From assembly GCA_023898385.1 (NCBI GenBank), contig CP060220.1, forward strand, positions 496,001 through 560,000: a stretch of 64,000 nucleotides of DNA. The letters are read 5' to 3'. This document shows positions 9,870-17,210 of the stretch, one piece after another. Each line of letters opens with the position of its first letter. The stretch's first letter is position 1. Origin of the DNA: Pseudobdellovibrionaceae bacterium (GTDB taxonomy: Bacteria > Bdellovibrionota > Bdellovibrionia > Bdellovibrionales > UBA1609). The notes beneath the pieces were generated by a model. That model searched no databases and was not told the DNA's origin. It worked only from the letters and a program-made list of their open reading frames with translations. The translations under genes and the position numbers were made by a program.

Positions 9870-11168
9870 TCAGACCTTCTCAGAGGGTGGTTGTTTGTTG
9901 ATGTATTTATCCATCATCTTCAGTCCCAACTGTTCAATAGCAGCTCGCTGGTTGCACGATCGGCACAAGAGCCTTAGGTTTTCAATATGGTTGCTGCCCC
10001 CCAGGGCCACGCTTACTCTATGATCAATCTGCAAACTGTACTTTGATCCACAGTTTTCACATTGGTGTTGAGCGTTTTTAATCACAATAGCCCGCTTTCC
10101 CGGGCTAATGCTTCGGGCGCGACGACTTGGATTTGCTCTATCATTAAGCTTTGTCGTTGTGTCGGGCTCTGTGGCTTTAAGTTTTTCTTCAACGAGAAGC
10201 TGCAACAACTCCTGCTCGCAGGCCACATTCAACCGGGATTTCAACAAATGAAGTTTTTCACTGTCTAAAAAAACCTTTAACATAGTTTTTTCACCATAGC
10301 TTCGTTTGCTGGGTTTTAATTCAGGTGTTTTCAAATTATTCTCTTTGGCAATTTTTTCGAGCTCGATCTCACACTCTCGGGTGCTTTTGTTTTTAACGCG
10401 TTCTATGATTGCCTTAGGGTTAAGTTTTGCTGCTGAAAACTGAGGATGAGTAGGCAAAGTGTTTGCCCCTGCCGTTGCACGAAGGCCGACGCCTGAAACG
10501 ACACCTGAAGTTGCGCCTGGAGTTGCGCCTGGAGTTGCGCCTGGAACTGCACCTGGAACTGCACCTGGAACTGTACCTGGAACTGTACCTGGAACTGTAC
10601 CTGGAACTGTACCTGGAACTGTACCTGGAACTGTACCTGGAACTGTACCTGGAACTGTACCTGGAACTGTACCTGGAACTGTACCTGAAGCTGTACCTGA
10701 AGCTGTACCTGAAGCTGTACCTGAAGCTGTACCTGAAGTGGCGCCGGAGTTTTCAACTGCGCCCAACTGGGCATACGCTCCCGAGTCTTCCCAAAGAGGC
10801 CCTGCAATAGTTTCGTTCGGATCCTGCTCTTTATCGTCGCGGTGTAATTTGGCGCTCTTGTTTAAAAACACTTGAACTGCCGCTGCATTTGACAGGCTGA
10901 GCTCACCGCGAGCAATGGATTCTTTTACTCCCTGGCAATGCGAGGCCAGCTTACAGGCGCTGATCTTTTTATGGGCTTCCCCGTTGGAGTAGCCTAAAAT
11001 ACGTATACAGTAATCGTAAATAGAAGAGCACTTATAGTGAGCAAACAGTCGACGCCGATAAACCTCTTCAAGGTGAGCGATAATTCTGGCAACAATACGA
11101 GACTCGTTCGATTTAAGAATTAGCAAATTCTGATGTAGTTGATTGTCACTTAAGCTCCTGATGTTCAC
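9870..11168 (-). CDS. HNH endonuclease with an internal GTVP tetrapeptide repeat
   Basis: A 432-residue predicted cytoplasmic nuclease. The N-terminal 110 residues are helical and resemble the conserved front of the multi-copy HNH proteins known from Bdellovibrio-like genomes (LRNQ-type helices, YCIRILGYSNGEAHKKISA). Residues about 143-223 are some 20 tetrapeptides, GTAS then GTVP then GAVP/GATP, encoded by a 12-bp DNA repeat. The C-terminus carries the HNH/zinc module: CENCG, IDHRVSVALGG, NLRLLCRSC (residues about 370-412). The family cuts DNA with a single divalent metal at the His-Asn-His site. It is related to nucleases often carried by mobile DNA. The repeat tract is out of character for an HNH enzyme and probably length-variable. 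The gene is bracketed by a short direct repeat (9871-9890 and 11284-11302), and its 3' end is copied in inverted form at 8785-8990. Confidence 0.85.
   Translation of the reverse strand: MNIRSLSDNQLHQNLLILKSNESRIVARIIAHLEEVYRRRLFAHYKCSSIYDYCIRILGYSNGEAHKKISACKLASHCQGVKESIARGELSLSNAAAVQVFLNKSAKLHRDDKEQDPNETIAGPLWEDSGAYAQLGAVENSGATSGTASGTASGTASGTASGTVPGTVPGTVPGTVPGTVPGTVPGTVPGTVPGTVPGTVPGAVPGAVPGATPGATPGATSGVVSGVGLRATAGANTLPTHPQFSAAKLNPKAIIERVKNKSTRECEIELEKIAKENNLKTPELKPSKRSYGEKTMLKVFLDSEKLHLLKSRLNVACEQELLQLLVEEKLKATEPDTTTKLNDRANPSRRARSISPGKRAIVIKNAQHQCENCGSKYSLQIDHRVSVALGGSNHIENLRLLCRSCNQRAAIEQLGLKMMDKYINKQPPSEKV
10505..10738. repeat. 12-bp minisatellite inside the HNH gene
   Basis: About 20 units of a 12-bp repeat (ggaactgtacct and variants with gcac, gaag, gttgcg) are arranged in homogeneous blocks, the pattern expected from slippage. 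The unit length is a multiple of three, so gain or loss of units keeps the frame. Because of its dyad-like sequence it encodes Gly-Thr-Val-Pro repeats on both strands. Confidence 0.9.
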
Positions 11169-11265
11169 TGGATCTCCTCGAAAAGCGATTTCAAAAAACT
11201 CGCAAAATGTGACGCGAGTTTAATTTTTAGAAAATAAAATGTCAAAATATTGATCTGAAAAAAAT

Positions 11266-11302
11266 GAATTCATGGCGCACCGTGACCTTCTGAGGGGGTG
11301 GT
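11266..11302 (+). repeat. Dispersed HNH-tail motif, extended copy upstream of the HNH gene
   Basis: The motif gaccttctgagRgggtgg appears at 11284-11302 in the same orientation as at 9871-9890 (the HNH stop region). The two copies therefore bracket the gene as direct repeats. An extended version, atggYgcacYgtgacc plus the motif, is shared with 43702-43736 (reverse strand). Other copies lie at 8971-8987 and 52231-52248. It may be an element end, a nuclease recognition site or a relic of larger copies. Confidence 0.7.
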
Positions 11303-11446
11303 TTTTTTCCGAATGAATTAAATCCAAAGAATGAGGCGCCTAAAAAAACTGTTTTTGTTGGGCTAAAACGTTACCTGTCCCATGGCCTGGGGAATGTGAC
11401 CTGCAGCATGTTTACGTTGTCTGGTGCTTTTCTGCATGTTCCGGAG

Positions 11447-11577
11447 CATGAGGGCCACTTATCTGGAAAATGGCATCAGATGACCCACTTTATCCCAGAA
11501 TAGTGGTCCACATCCGACCAGGTAGGTGGCCCGCCTCCACCGGGTTTGGTGGCCAACATACGCCGGAGTTCGCACTT
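11447..11577. mobile_element. Possible remnant of an IS21-type insertion-sequence end
   Basis: The stretch contains repeated words of the type tgacccacttt, tggtccacat, ggtggcccgcctccaccgg and ggtggccaacatacgccgg. They resemble the multiple short repeats at the ends of IS21-family elements as I remember them. No transposase gene follows, and the 101-codon frame across it shows no recognisable protein. Treat it as an IS scar at best. Confidence 0.3.
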
Positions 11578-11752
11578 TTCTTCATGGAATGGCGCCTTTT
11601 TGTAGATAAGTTTTTATTTTACAGAATAAAAACCGTATCTCAGGAACTTTTTTTTAAATTTCAAGTGGGTTGGGGACGCTCTCTTCATCTGGTTCGAATT
11701 ACAATTGGGCGCACCAAAAGCCGACACGCCCGAGCTGGCAGACTCCATGGCC

Positions 11753-11938
11753 TCGCGGTGACACCAGGCGGTTAAGGTGATGAAGTGGCCGCAAGAGATC
11801 TCCGATTTCCCCGCGGGCCGTCCCCATGATCGCGCGGTGACACCAGGATGTTAAGGCCACGACGTGGTCGCAAGAGATTTCCAGTATCTGCGCGGGCCGT
11901 CCCCATGATCGCGCGGTGATACCAGGTGATTAAGGCAC
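11753..11938. repeat. 79-bp tandem repeat, about 2.4 units
   Basis: The word gcggtga (gcggtg) begins at 11755, 11834 and 11913, exactly 79 bp apart. It is followed by accagg, gttaagg, gtggYcgcaagagat and cgcgggccgtccccatgatc. The third unit is truncated where the AAAGGTATCC half-palindrome begins. There is no gene in this stretch. The rest of 11169-12008 holds the dispersed motif and the IS scar described separately. Confidence 0.85.
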
Positions 11939-11945
11939 CTCACGT

Positions 11946-11979
11946 CGCTGCGCAACGCAAAAAGTAAAGGGATACCTTT
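11946..11979 (-). repeat. Half copy of the AAAGGTATCCCTTT palindrome family
   Basis: The sequence gtcgctgcgcaa, then cgcaaaaagtaaaggg, then ataccttt matches the right arm of the complete element at 50669-50761. No left arm is present. It lies about 30 bp upstream of the lipoprotein start at 12009. Confidence 0.75.
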
Positions 11980-12008
11980 CAAGGTGTCGGGTTTTTTCTT
12001 ACACTCAA

Positions 12009-13418
12009 ATGATGAAATTAAATCTATTGTTAATCTTCGGTTTGAGTTTGCTGATTGGTTCCTGCACGAAAAAGGCTGAGGAAACTGTTTTAAAACAGGT
12101 TTCTGCAGAGGGAGTGGTTTTTAAAGAGTCTGCTGAGGCGCTTTCTCCTCTGGCGTTGATGCGGACGCCTTTGGCCGCGGTGGCCACTGTTCATGATCAG
12201 AGTATTACACTTCAAGATGTGCAACCGGGGCGGGCGCTGCAGGATTTGTCGCAAGAAATTGTAGATTTGCAGGCGGCTATGGTTGTGGGGTGGGCTTCGG
12301 ACAAGTCGGCGAGTGAGGCCGTATTCTACGGTCAGCCCACACCGCAGGGGATGGCATTGGCGCTGAAGCGACTCGGTCTCAATCTGCCTCCCGATTTAAA
12401 CTTGAGTTACTCCGAGGTCACAGAAGAAACTCAAGGAGTGGCTTTTGTGGGGGATCAGTGGGTGACACAGGATCAATTGCGTTCAAAGAATCTTTATTTA
12501 GCCACGCTGGAGCGGTTGCTGTACCAGGGGATTCTCAAGGCCACGGCCCAGCTGATACAGCAAAAAGTGCTCTTTGAACGAGCTAAAAGTGCAGGCAAAA
12601 CCGTGGAAGATTATCTGTTGGAAGACGTGTTTCATGGTCAAATGGAATTGAGTGACGAGGAGTTTTTGCAATTCTTAGAGGCAAAAAATATCATTGAGGC
12701 CGACCTCAATGACCGACAAAAGACAAATCTAAGGGCCGCAGCCCTTGAAGAAAAAAAGAATGAAGTGACCAATGAGATGTTAAGAGAAGGTTTTGCTAAA
12801 GATCAGGCCATATTAAACATGGCTCTGCCTTCCGTGAAAATCTCTCTAAATAGCGAGTGGGTTGTGCCCTACAATGAGGCCCCCAATGCGTTGACGGTAG
12901 ATGTCTTTGGCAATTTTATCAATCAAGCCAGTCGTGAAACTCTCTTGAGTCTCATGCACTATGTGGATAGTCATCCCCAGAAGGCTCAGTTGAGATTTCG
13001 TTTTTATTATTTAGATCGGCCGGTAGAAAATAAAATGGTGTCCGAAGCGGCCATGTGCATTTACGATCAGGATCCCGCTCAGTTTTGGGCTTTTGCGAAA
13101 GCTATGGTTCTGCTTTCAGGTCAAATTCTAGAGGCGCAGGTGCATAAGGCGGCCGAAGATCTAGGCCTCGACTTTAAAGCCTATAAAAAGTGTTTTTACT
13201 CGGGGGGGTACCGAAAGGTGGTCGCCTACCATTTGGATTATGCAGAGCACATAGGTGTGAGAGCCCAGCCCACCGTGGTGTTTGGCGAACAGGTCTTTGT
13301 GGGCACCACACAATCAGGTGACTTGGTACAAATGATAGAGAACGAGAAGGTCCTCGTAAAACCGAAGGGCCTTTGGCAAAGGTTCATTGCCAAGGTCAGA
13401 TCGTGGCTTAATTATTAA
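12009..13418 (+). CDS. DsbA/thioredoxin-4-like lipoprotein lacking the CXXC site
   Basis: A 469-residue lipoprotein (lipobox LIGSC at residues about 16-20) with two parts. Residues about 40-290 are a helical SurA/PpiC-N-like region. Residues about 295-440 are a DsbA-type thioredoxin fold, shown by the VDVFGNF strand, the helical insert with EAAMCIYDQDP, a second Cys in KKCFYSGG and the cis-Pro loop RAQPTVVFG. At the position of the redox CXXC motif it has FINQASRE, so it cannot act as a dithiol oxidoreductase. A chaperone or scaffold role is inferred. The paralogue at 13682, in the same orientation, keeps CAEC, so the two probably act together in the periplasm. The start is an ATG-ATG pair. 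No strong ribosome-binding site is visible, and a repeat half-element lies just upstream. Confidence 0.8.
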   Translation: MMKLNLLLIFGLSLLIGSCTKKAEETVLKQVSAEGVVFKESAEALSPLALMRTPLAAVATVHDQSITLQDVQPGRALQDLSQEIVDLQAAMVVGWASDKSASEAVFYGQPTPQGMALALKRLGLNLPPDLNLSYSEVTEETQGVAFVGDQWVTQDQLRSKNLYLATLERLLYQGILKATAQLIQQKVLFERAKSAGKTVEDYLLEDVFHGQMELSDEEFLQFLEAKNIIEADLNDRQKTNLRAAALEEKKNEVTNEMLREGFAKDQAILNMALPSVKISLNSEWVVPYNEAPNALTVDVFGNFINQASRETLLSLMHYVDSHPQKAQLRFRFYYLDRPVENKMVSEAAMCIYDQDPAQFWAFAKAMVLLSGQILEAQVHKAAEDLGLDFKAYKKCFYSGGYRKVVAYHLDYAEHIGVRAQPTVVFGEQVFVGTTQSGDLVQMIENEKVLVKPKGLWQRFIAKVRSWLNY

Positions 13419-13681
13419 GGCGACCTAATGCTGGGATGAAGATGTGGCGATAATTCTGACCGCCTTAACAGCGATTCTCTAAGTCATCTCACTGCAATTT
13501 GAATTTCAATACAGGCCCATTCTCCGAACACCTCAGCGCCCTTAAGTTGATTATGGAACTAGACCTCCGTCCTGATCCGTTCTCTTGCTAAGAGGTCATG
13601 GGTCATGTTTCAATGGAAGTCGGAGCCTAATTTTTAATCTCTAGGGTCAGTCAACGTCGAATGTTCGCAGTCGGGGGATTT

Positions 13682-15064
13682 ATGAGACGATGTGCAGTAG
13701 CTGTTGCCGCATTATTAATGACAACCACTTTGTCGTGCACCAAATCGGGTCACAAGGGTGAAGATAAAAAACCCTACGTCGTCAAGCAAAGTCCCGAGCC
13801 AGGATTAGTGGCTCAATTTAAAGACAAAAAGATCACAGAAGAATCTTTACTTGAACGATCGGGATACTTACGCGACCTGGTTTCTGAAATAGAAAAAGTA
13901 AAAATCGTAATGCTCTACCGTGAAGCTGTAAATCACCTGTCAAAAATCGAAGGTGATGAGAAAGTGGCCCTTGAATTTGTAGCCAAAGAGCCAAAGCCCA
14001 GTTTTGAGCAGTCGTTAACAAAGTACGGGATAGAAGTAAACCCAAGAATCAAAGTGAGTTTTAAGACTCCTGCAGAGGGCGAGCCCCAGGGGTTTTCGGC
14101 CCAATTTATGGGGGAGGCGTGGCCAGCTCAGGGCTTTAAATATAACCATGCGTCACTCTATGAACTTGAAAACAAATATTTTGATTCGCGTTTAAAAATT
14201 CTAAACGACCTTTTCACACGCCGTGTGATTTTCTCCGAAGCCAAAGATTTCGGAATGCCACCTGAAAACTACATTCGCGAAAAAGTGTTGGGCGGCGACA
14301 TCACCGTGACCGAAAAAGAAGTGGACGAGTTTATTGCAAAGACAATCCCCGCTGGTGACCCTGTTGATGAAAACCTGCGCCACCGCTTAGAGGATATTTT
14401 AAAAGAAAATATCAGACAGGCAAAAATGAAAGCCTACGCTGAAAAAATCTTTGCACAATCTCCTTATGAAATCTACTTTTCAGCTCCCACGCGTGAGTTG
14501 AGCACCACCTATGAACTGGCTCCCATCCTCGGGCGAGAAGAAGCCCCGATTACAGTAGAAGTGTTTGCTGGATTTGATTGCGCCGAATGTGCTGAAGCGG
14601 TGAAGTACGTGGAGAAGCTAAGAGTCCAAAATAAGTACGATGTACGCTTGGCTTTTCGGCATTTTTTCCCTGAGTGGAAGCGAGAAAGTCGAATGGTGGC
14701 TGAAGCGTCCATGTGTTTAAAAGAGCAGGGCGATAAAGTTTTTTGGAAGTTCTATGATAAATTCGCCGAATCCGGCAAAGAGCCCACTGAAGCCAACATC
14801 AATGAAGTGGCCGGGGCCTCAGGCGTAGATATGGATGAGTTCAAGGTGTGTTTTCTCAACCGAAAAACCAAAGACGAAGTGGCGGCCCACCTCGATTACG
14901 CCAAGCACTTAGGCATTCGCATTCAGCCCACCGTGGTTGTGGAAGGAAAAATCTTTTCAGGTCTAGATCACCTGGAAGACATTCAGCCACTGGTTGAAGA
15001 CGAGATCAGCAAGTTTGGATGGAAATACAAAATCAAGCGCTTCTTCCATAACCTGTTCAACTAA
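13682..15064 (+). CDS. DsbA-family thiol oxidoreductase lipoprotein with SurA-like N-terminal region
   Basis: A 460-residue protein with lipobox TTLSC. It has a helical SurA/PpiC-N-like region (residues about 40-280) and a DsbA/FrnE-like thioredoxin domain containing VEVFAGFDCAECAEA (CXXC at about residue 298), EASMCLKEQG, KVCFLNRKT and the cis-Pro loop RIQPTVVVEG. It is expected to oxidise or isomerise disulfides of exported proteins, which would suit this Cys-rich secretome. The start at 13682 is preferred to the in-frame 13661 because GGGGGA lies about 8 bp upstream and the signal peptide then begins MRRCAVAVAALL. It is paralogous to the CXXC-less protein at 12009, with the same architecture. 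The 263 bp between the two genes show no clear terminator. Confidence 0.85.
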   Translation: MRRCAVAVAALLMTTTLSCTKSGHKGEDKKPYVVKQSPEPGLVAQFKDKKITEESLLERSGYLRDLVSEIEKVKIVMLYREAVNHLSKIEGDEKVALEFVAKEPKPSFEQSLTKYGIEVNPRIKVSFKTPAEGEPQGFSAQFMGEAWPAQGFKYNHASLYELENKYFDSRLKILNDLFTRRVIFSEAKDFGMPPENYIREKVLGGDITVTEKEVDEFIAKTIPAGDPVDENLRHRLEDILKENIRQAKMKAYAEKIFAQSPYEIYFSAPTRELSTTYELAPILGREEAPITVEVFAGFDCAECAEAVKYVEKLRVQNKYDVRLAFRHFFPEWKRESRMVAEASMCLKEQGDKVFWKFYDKFAESGKEPTEANINEVAGASGVDMDEFKVCFLNRKTKDEVAAHLDYAKHLGIRIQPTVVVEGKIFSGLDHLEDIQPLVEDEISKFGWKYKIKRFFHNLFN

Positions 15065-15208
15065 CTGAAGGTATCCGGCTCCCTTTGTTTACCAACTGTG
15101 GTGTTTGCACGCGGGAGATTCTTCAATTATTGCAAAAGGCATTATAATCATAAGGCACTCTTGATGTTGATGCGGTCATCCTTGCGGCGCCGTAGTTCGG
15201 CAAAGCCT

Positions 15209-15292
15209 CTAAAGGTATCCCTTTCCTTTTTGCGTTGCACAGCGCTACGTCGTAGCTGCTGTGCAACGCAAAAAGGAAAGGGATACCTTTAG
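15209..15292. repeat. Complete long palindrome of the AAAGGTATCCCTTT family
   Basis: Arms 15209-15243 and 15258-15292 are perfect 35-nt inverted copies (ctaaaggtatccctttcc, tttttgcgttgcacagc). The 14-nt centre, gctacgtcgtagct, is itself self-complementary, so the whole 84 nt is almost one palindrome. It lies in the 340-bp gap 15065-15404, which otherwise holds only a damaged similar word at about 15066-15083. It could act as a bidirectional terminator, but the same sequence recurs elsewhere as a repeat family. Confidence 0.85.
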
Positions 15293-15404
15293 GGACCAAG
15301 ACCTAAATCCTAGTCCTTTAGTCCAAATGTCTCAAAGTGATAAATGTTTTTAAAATATCTGCCGAAGAGAAGTTGAACAACTTTATTATTTTGGAAATGT
15401 AAGG

Positions 15405-16043
15405 ATGCTGATCCAAAACTTTATCACAATAAAGCACCTGATTATCTCAGTCATCGCTATGGCTGCGGTGCCTTGTTTTGCCCAGAATCAAACACAAAAA
15501 AATGCGGCCTCCGGCAACCGCGTCGTATTCAGTTGGGGCTTTAGCTACAACGAAGACCGTCGTGAAGACGACAATCAATCTTCTCAAGTGGAAGGCCTTA
15601 CGGATTTGCGATTAGGCTACCAGTGGCGACAGGGGTGGTATTTGGGACTTTATTATGGCTATGAACAAGAAAAAATCAAAGCCAACGATTACCCAGTGGT
15701 TGGTCTTTACCGAGACTCCAGGCATACCCGTGTGGGCTATGGCCTTACCGGGGGATACGTATATGGAAGCTTTTATGGAATGTTCAACTATTTGCCCATT
15801 TGTGAGTGGGAGCTTCGTGATGTCTCCACAACCAGTGTGTTTCGTGGAGGAAGTGGCTATCAGATAGACTTTGGAATCAACTTTGAATTCTTTGGCAGCC
15901 CGAATTTTCTTTTAGGACCTCGGTTGAGCTACAAATACGCCGAGTATTCAAAAGAAAAAACGAGCTCCTCAGAAACCGAATTGTCACCGAAGCTAAAAAG
16001 AACAGCACTAGATCCTTACTTTATTCTTTGGTTTGAGTTTTAG
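15405..16043 (+). CDS. Outer-membrane beta-barrel protein
   Basis: A 212-residue protein with an N-terminal signal peptide (hydrophobic to about residue 25, cleavage after CFA). It then shows alternating amphipathic strands rich in Tyr, Gly and Trp (GYQWRQGWYLGLYYGYEQE, LGPRLSYKYAEYS) and ends in a C-terminal aromatic, WFEF. This is the pattern of small 8-10-strand outer-membrane barrels recognised by the BAM complex. No specific family is recognised. The lipoprotein gene at 16045 begins one base after its stop, so the two are translated as one operon. They may form a surface pair. Confidence 0.8.
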   Translation: MLIQNFITIKHLIISVIAMAAVPCFAQNQTQKNAASGNRVVFSWGFSYNEDRREDDNQSSQVEGLTDLRLGYQWRQGWYLGLYYGYEQEKIKANDYPVVGLYRDSRHTRVGYGLTGGYVYGSFYGMFNYLPICEWELRDVSTTSVFRGGSGYQIDFGINFEFFGSPNFLLGPRLSYKYAEYSKEKTSSSETELSPKLKRTALDPYFILWFEF

Positions 16044-16044
16044 T

Positions 16045-16863
16045 ATGAAGTATTTTGTATTTACCATTTTAGTTCTTCCGCTTTTGGCCTGCCACAACTT
16101 TGATTTGGGAGCGCAAGTGGTACAGGCGACCAGTGAATGCGAAGCACCCATTGATCCCATTGAGCCACCGCCGGATCTGCCAGGGAGATCGCCCGCAAAC
16201 ACCACGGGATATTGCACTGATGTGGAACTGCAAGGCAGTTGGCAAAGTGGCACAACGTGCCTTGAACAAGGCGTAGCTAACACCAATCGCTTAATGATTG
16301 TGGCCATTACTACAGAGTACACGTCAGGGAATCCGAAAGCTGTGACATCAGTGAGTTGGGGTGGGCAGTCGCTGGCACAAGTGGCGGAGGCGGTATCTAA
16401 TAAAACGGGCGGCGGATATGGTACGGGATCAGATGTATGGTTTCTGTCAGAAGCAGATATTCAAAATGCCACAGGGTCATCTCTTTCTATTGCCCACTCG
16501 GGTACATTAGACTCCTACGGTGTTTATTGTGCCTTTTTCTCAGGTGTGAGCCAAGCAAGCCCCTTTTCAGGTACAGCTACCGATAGCGCAACAAGTTCGA
16601 CAAGCGCGTCAGCAAGCCTAGCCGGCGTAGAGTCCGGTCTTACAATATTAGTAGGCGGGTTTGGTGATCCGATTGGTAGCAACACATTGGCAATTACAGA
16701 GCCTGAGTGGACGACCGTAGGCACGCAAGAATTTAACAACCAGGCCTCACAAATAGTTGGATATAAAACCACCACCGACACCACTGTGGATACAGGCACG
16801 ATCACGCTCACGACCAGTAACCGGCGGCCCCAGATCGTTCTGGTCAATCTGCAGCCCATGTAA
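16045..16863 (+). CDS. Lipoprotein sharing the terminal domain of the giant surface protein
   Basis: A 272-residue lipoprotein (MKYFVFTILVLPLLAC lipobox). After a short Pro/Asp linker, residues about 60-272 form a beta-rich domain. Its landmarks are SGTTCLEQG, NRLMIVAITTEYT, VSWGGQSL, HSGTLDS, GDPIGSNTL and RRPQIVLVNLQ. The giant protein (3-8015) ends with the same series: GGTCVEQG, GRILVVSVHVEYS, VQWGDRNL, HNGTLDS, GDPAGGNTL, RRPSIILINWQ. I do not know a name for this domain. The start at 16045 gives the lipobox; the frame is also open from 16033 inside the previous gene. It is probably an outer-membrane-anchored surface protein made with the barrel at 15405. Confidence 0.8.
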   Translation: MKYFVFTILVLPLLACHNFDLGAQVVQATSECEAPIDPIEPPPDLPGRSPANTTGYCTDVELQGSWQSGTTCLEQGVANTNRLMIVAITTEYTSGNPKAVTSVSWGGQSLAQVAEAVSNKTGGGYGTGSDVWFLSEADIQNATGSSLSIAHSGTLDSYGVYCAFFSGVSQASPFSGTATDSATSSTSASASLAGVESGLTILVGGFGDPIGSNTLAITEPEWTTVGTQEFNNQASQIVGYKTTTDTTVDTGTITLTTSNRRPQIVLVNLQPM

Positions 16864-16939
16864 CACATAGCAAAAATAATTGCCCATTTTCTTTTTCTCC
16901 AAACCGGTTTACCGTCAGGTGGAAACAGGAGGGAGAACT

Positions 16940-17206
16940 ATGAAATATTTAATTTTTGCCGCGCTAATGGCTTTACCCATTTTAGTTTTTGCGGGTGATG
17001 ACCAAGAAGACTACTCCATATTGAGAACAGAAACCATACGCCCTTGTTCTTCGTGGAGGTATTTTAACGGTGGCACAAACGGCTCTGGGTATATATGTTC
17101 GTTTACGGGTTCCACCATATATGTACCGACGGCCGATACCGTACTAGATCTTGAACGGCGCATTCGCGACCTCGAAGCGCGCATTCAGCAGCTAGAAAAT
17201 AAATAA
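16940..17206 (+). CDS. Small secreted protein with C-terminal coiled coil
   Basis: An 88-residue product. It starts at 16940 behind a strong AGGAGGGAG ribosome-binding site; the longer in-frame start at 16880 lacks one. It has a signal peptide (MKYLIFAALMALPILVFAG), a short Cys-containing middle (RPCSSW...GYICSFTG) that could form one disulfide, and a heptad-like C-terminus (LDLERRIRDLEARIQQLENK) that should form a coiled coil. The family is not recognised. A structural or trimerising envelope role is inferred. It is convergent with the gene at 17211, with only 4 bp between the stops. Confidence 0.7.
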   Translation: MKYLIFAALMALPILVFAGDDQEDYSILRTETIRPCSSWRYFNGGTNGSGYICSFTGSTIYVPTADTVLDLERRIRDLEARIQQLENK

Positions 17207-17210
17207 TTTT

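Larger units (their letters stand above)
8785..10068. repeat. Inverted repeat pair, arms about 270 bp (8785-9056 and 9801-10068)
   Basis: The + strand of 8785-9056 is a diverged copy of the reverse complement of 9801-10068. Both arms hold the 3' end of the HNH gene followed by the same flank (caaccacc, ..aaggtc.., gcgttaaagtgg, gaatgacatgagtttctttc, ..aaaaggtcttcaa). The roughly 745-bp interior holds the third remnant of the 8018 gene and two units of a 95-bp tandem repeat. Confidence 0.8.

Noticed and set aside
10459..10875. Open frame antisense to the HNH gene with TVPG repeats
   Set aside because: It exists only because the 12-bp repeat reads GTVP on both strands. It has no domain, no good ribosome-binding site and lies fully inside the HNH gene.
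11470..11775. 101-codon frame in the repeat zone
   Set aside because: It runs from the IS-like scar into the first 79-bp repeat unit, has no recognisable protein features and no supported start.
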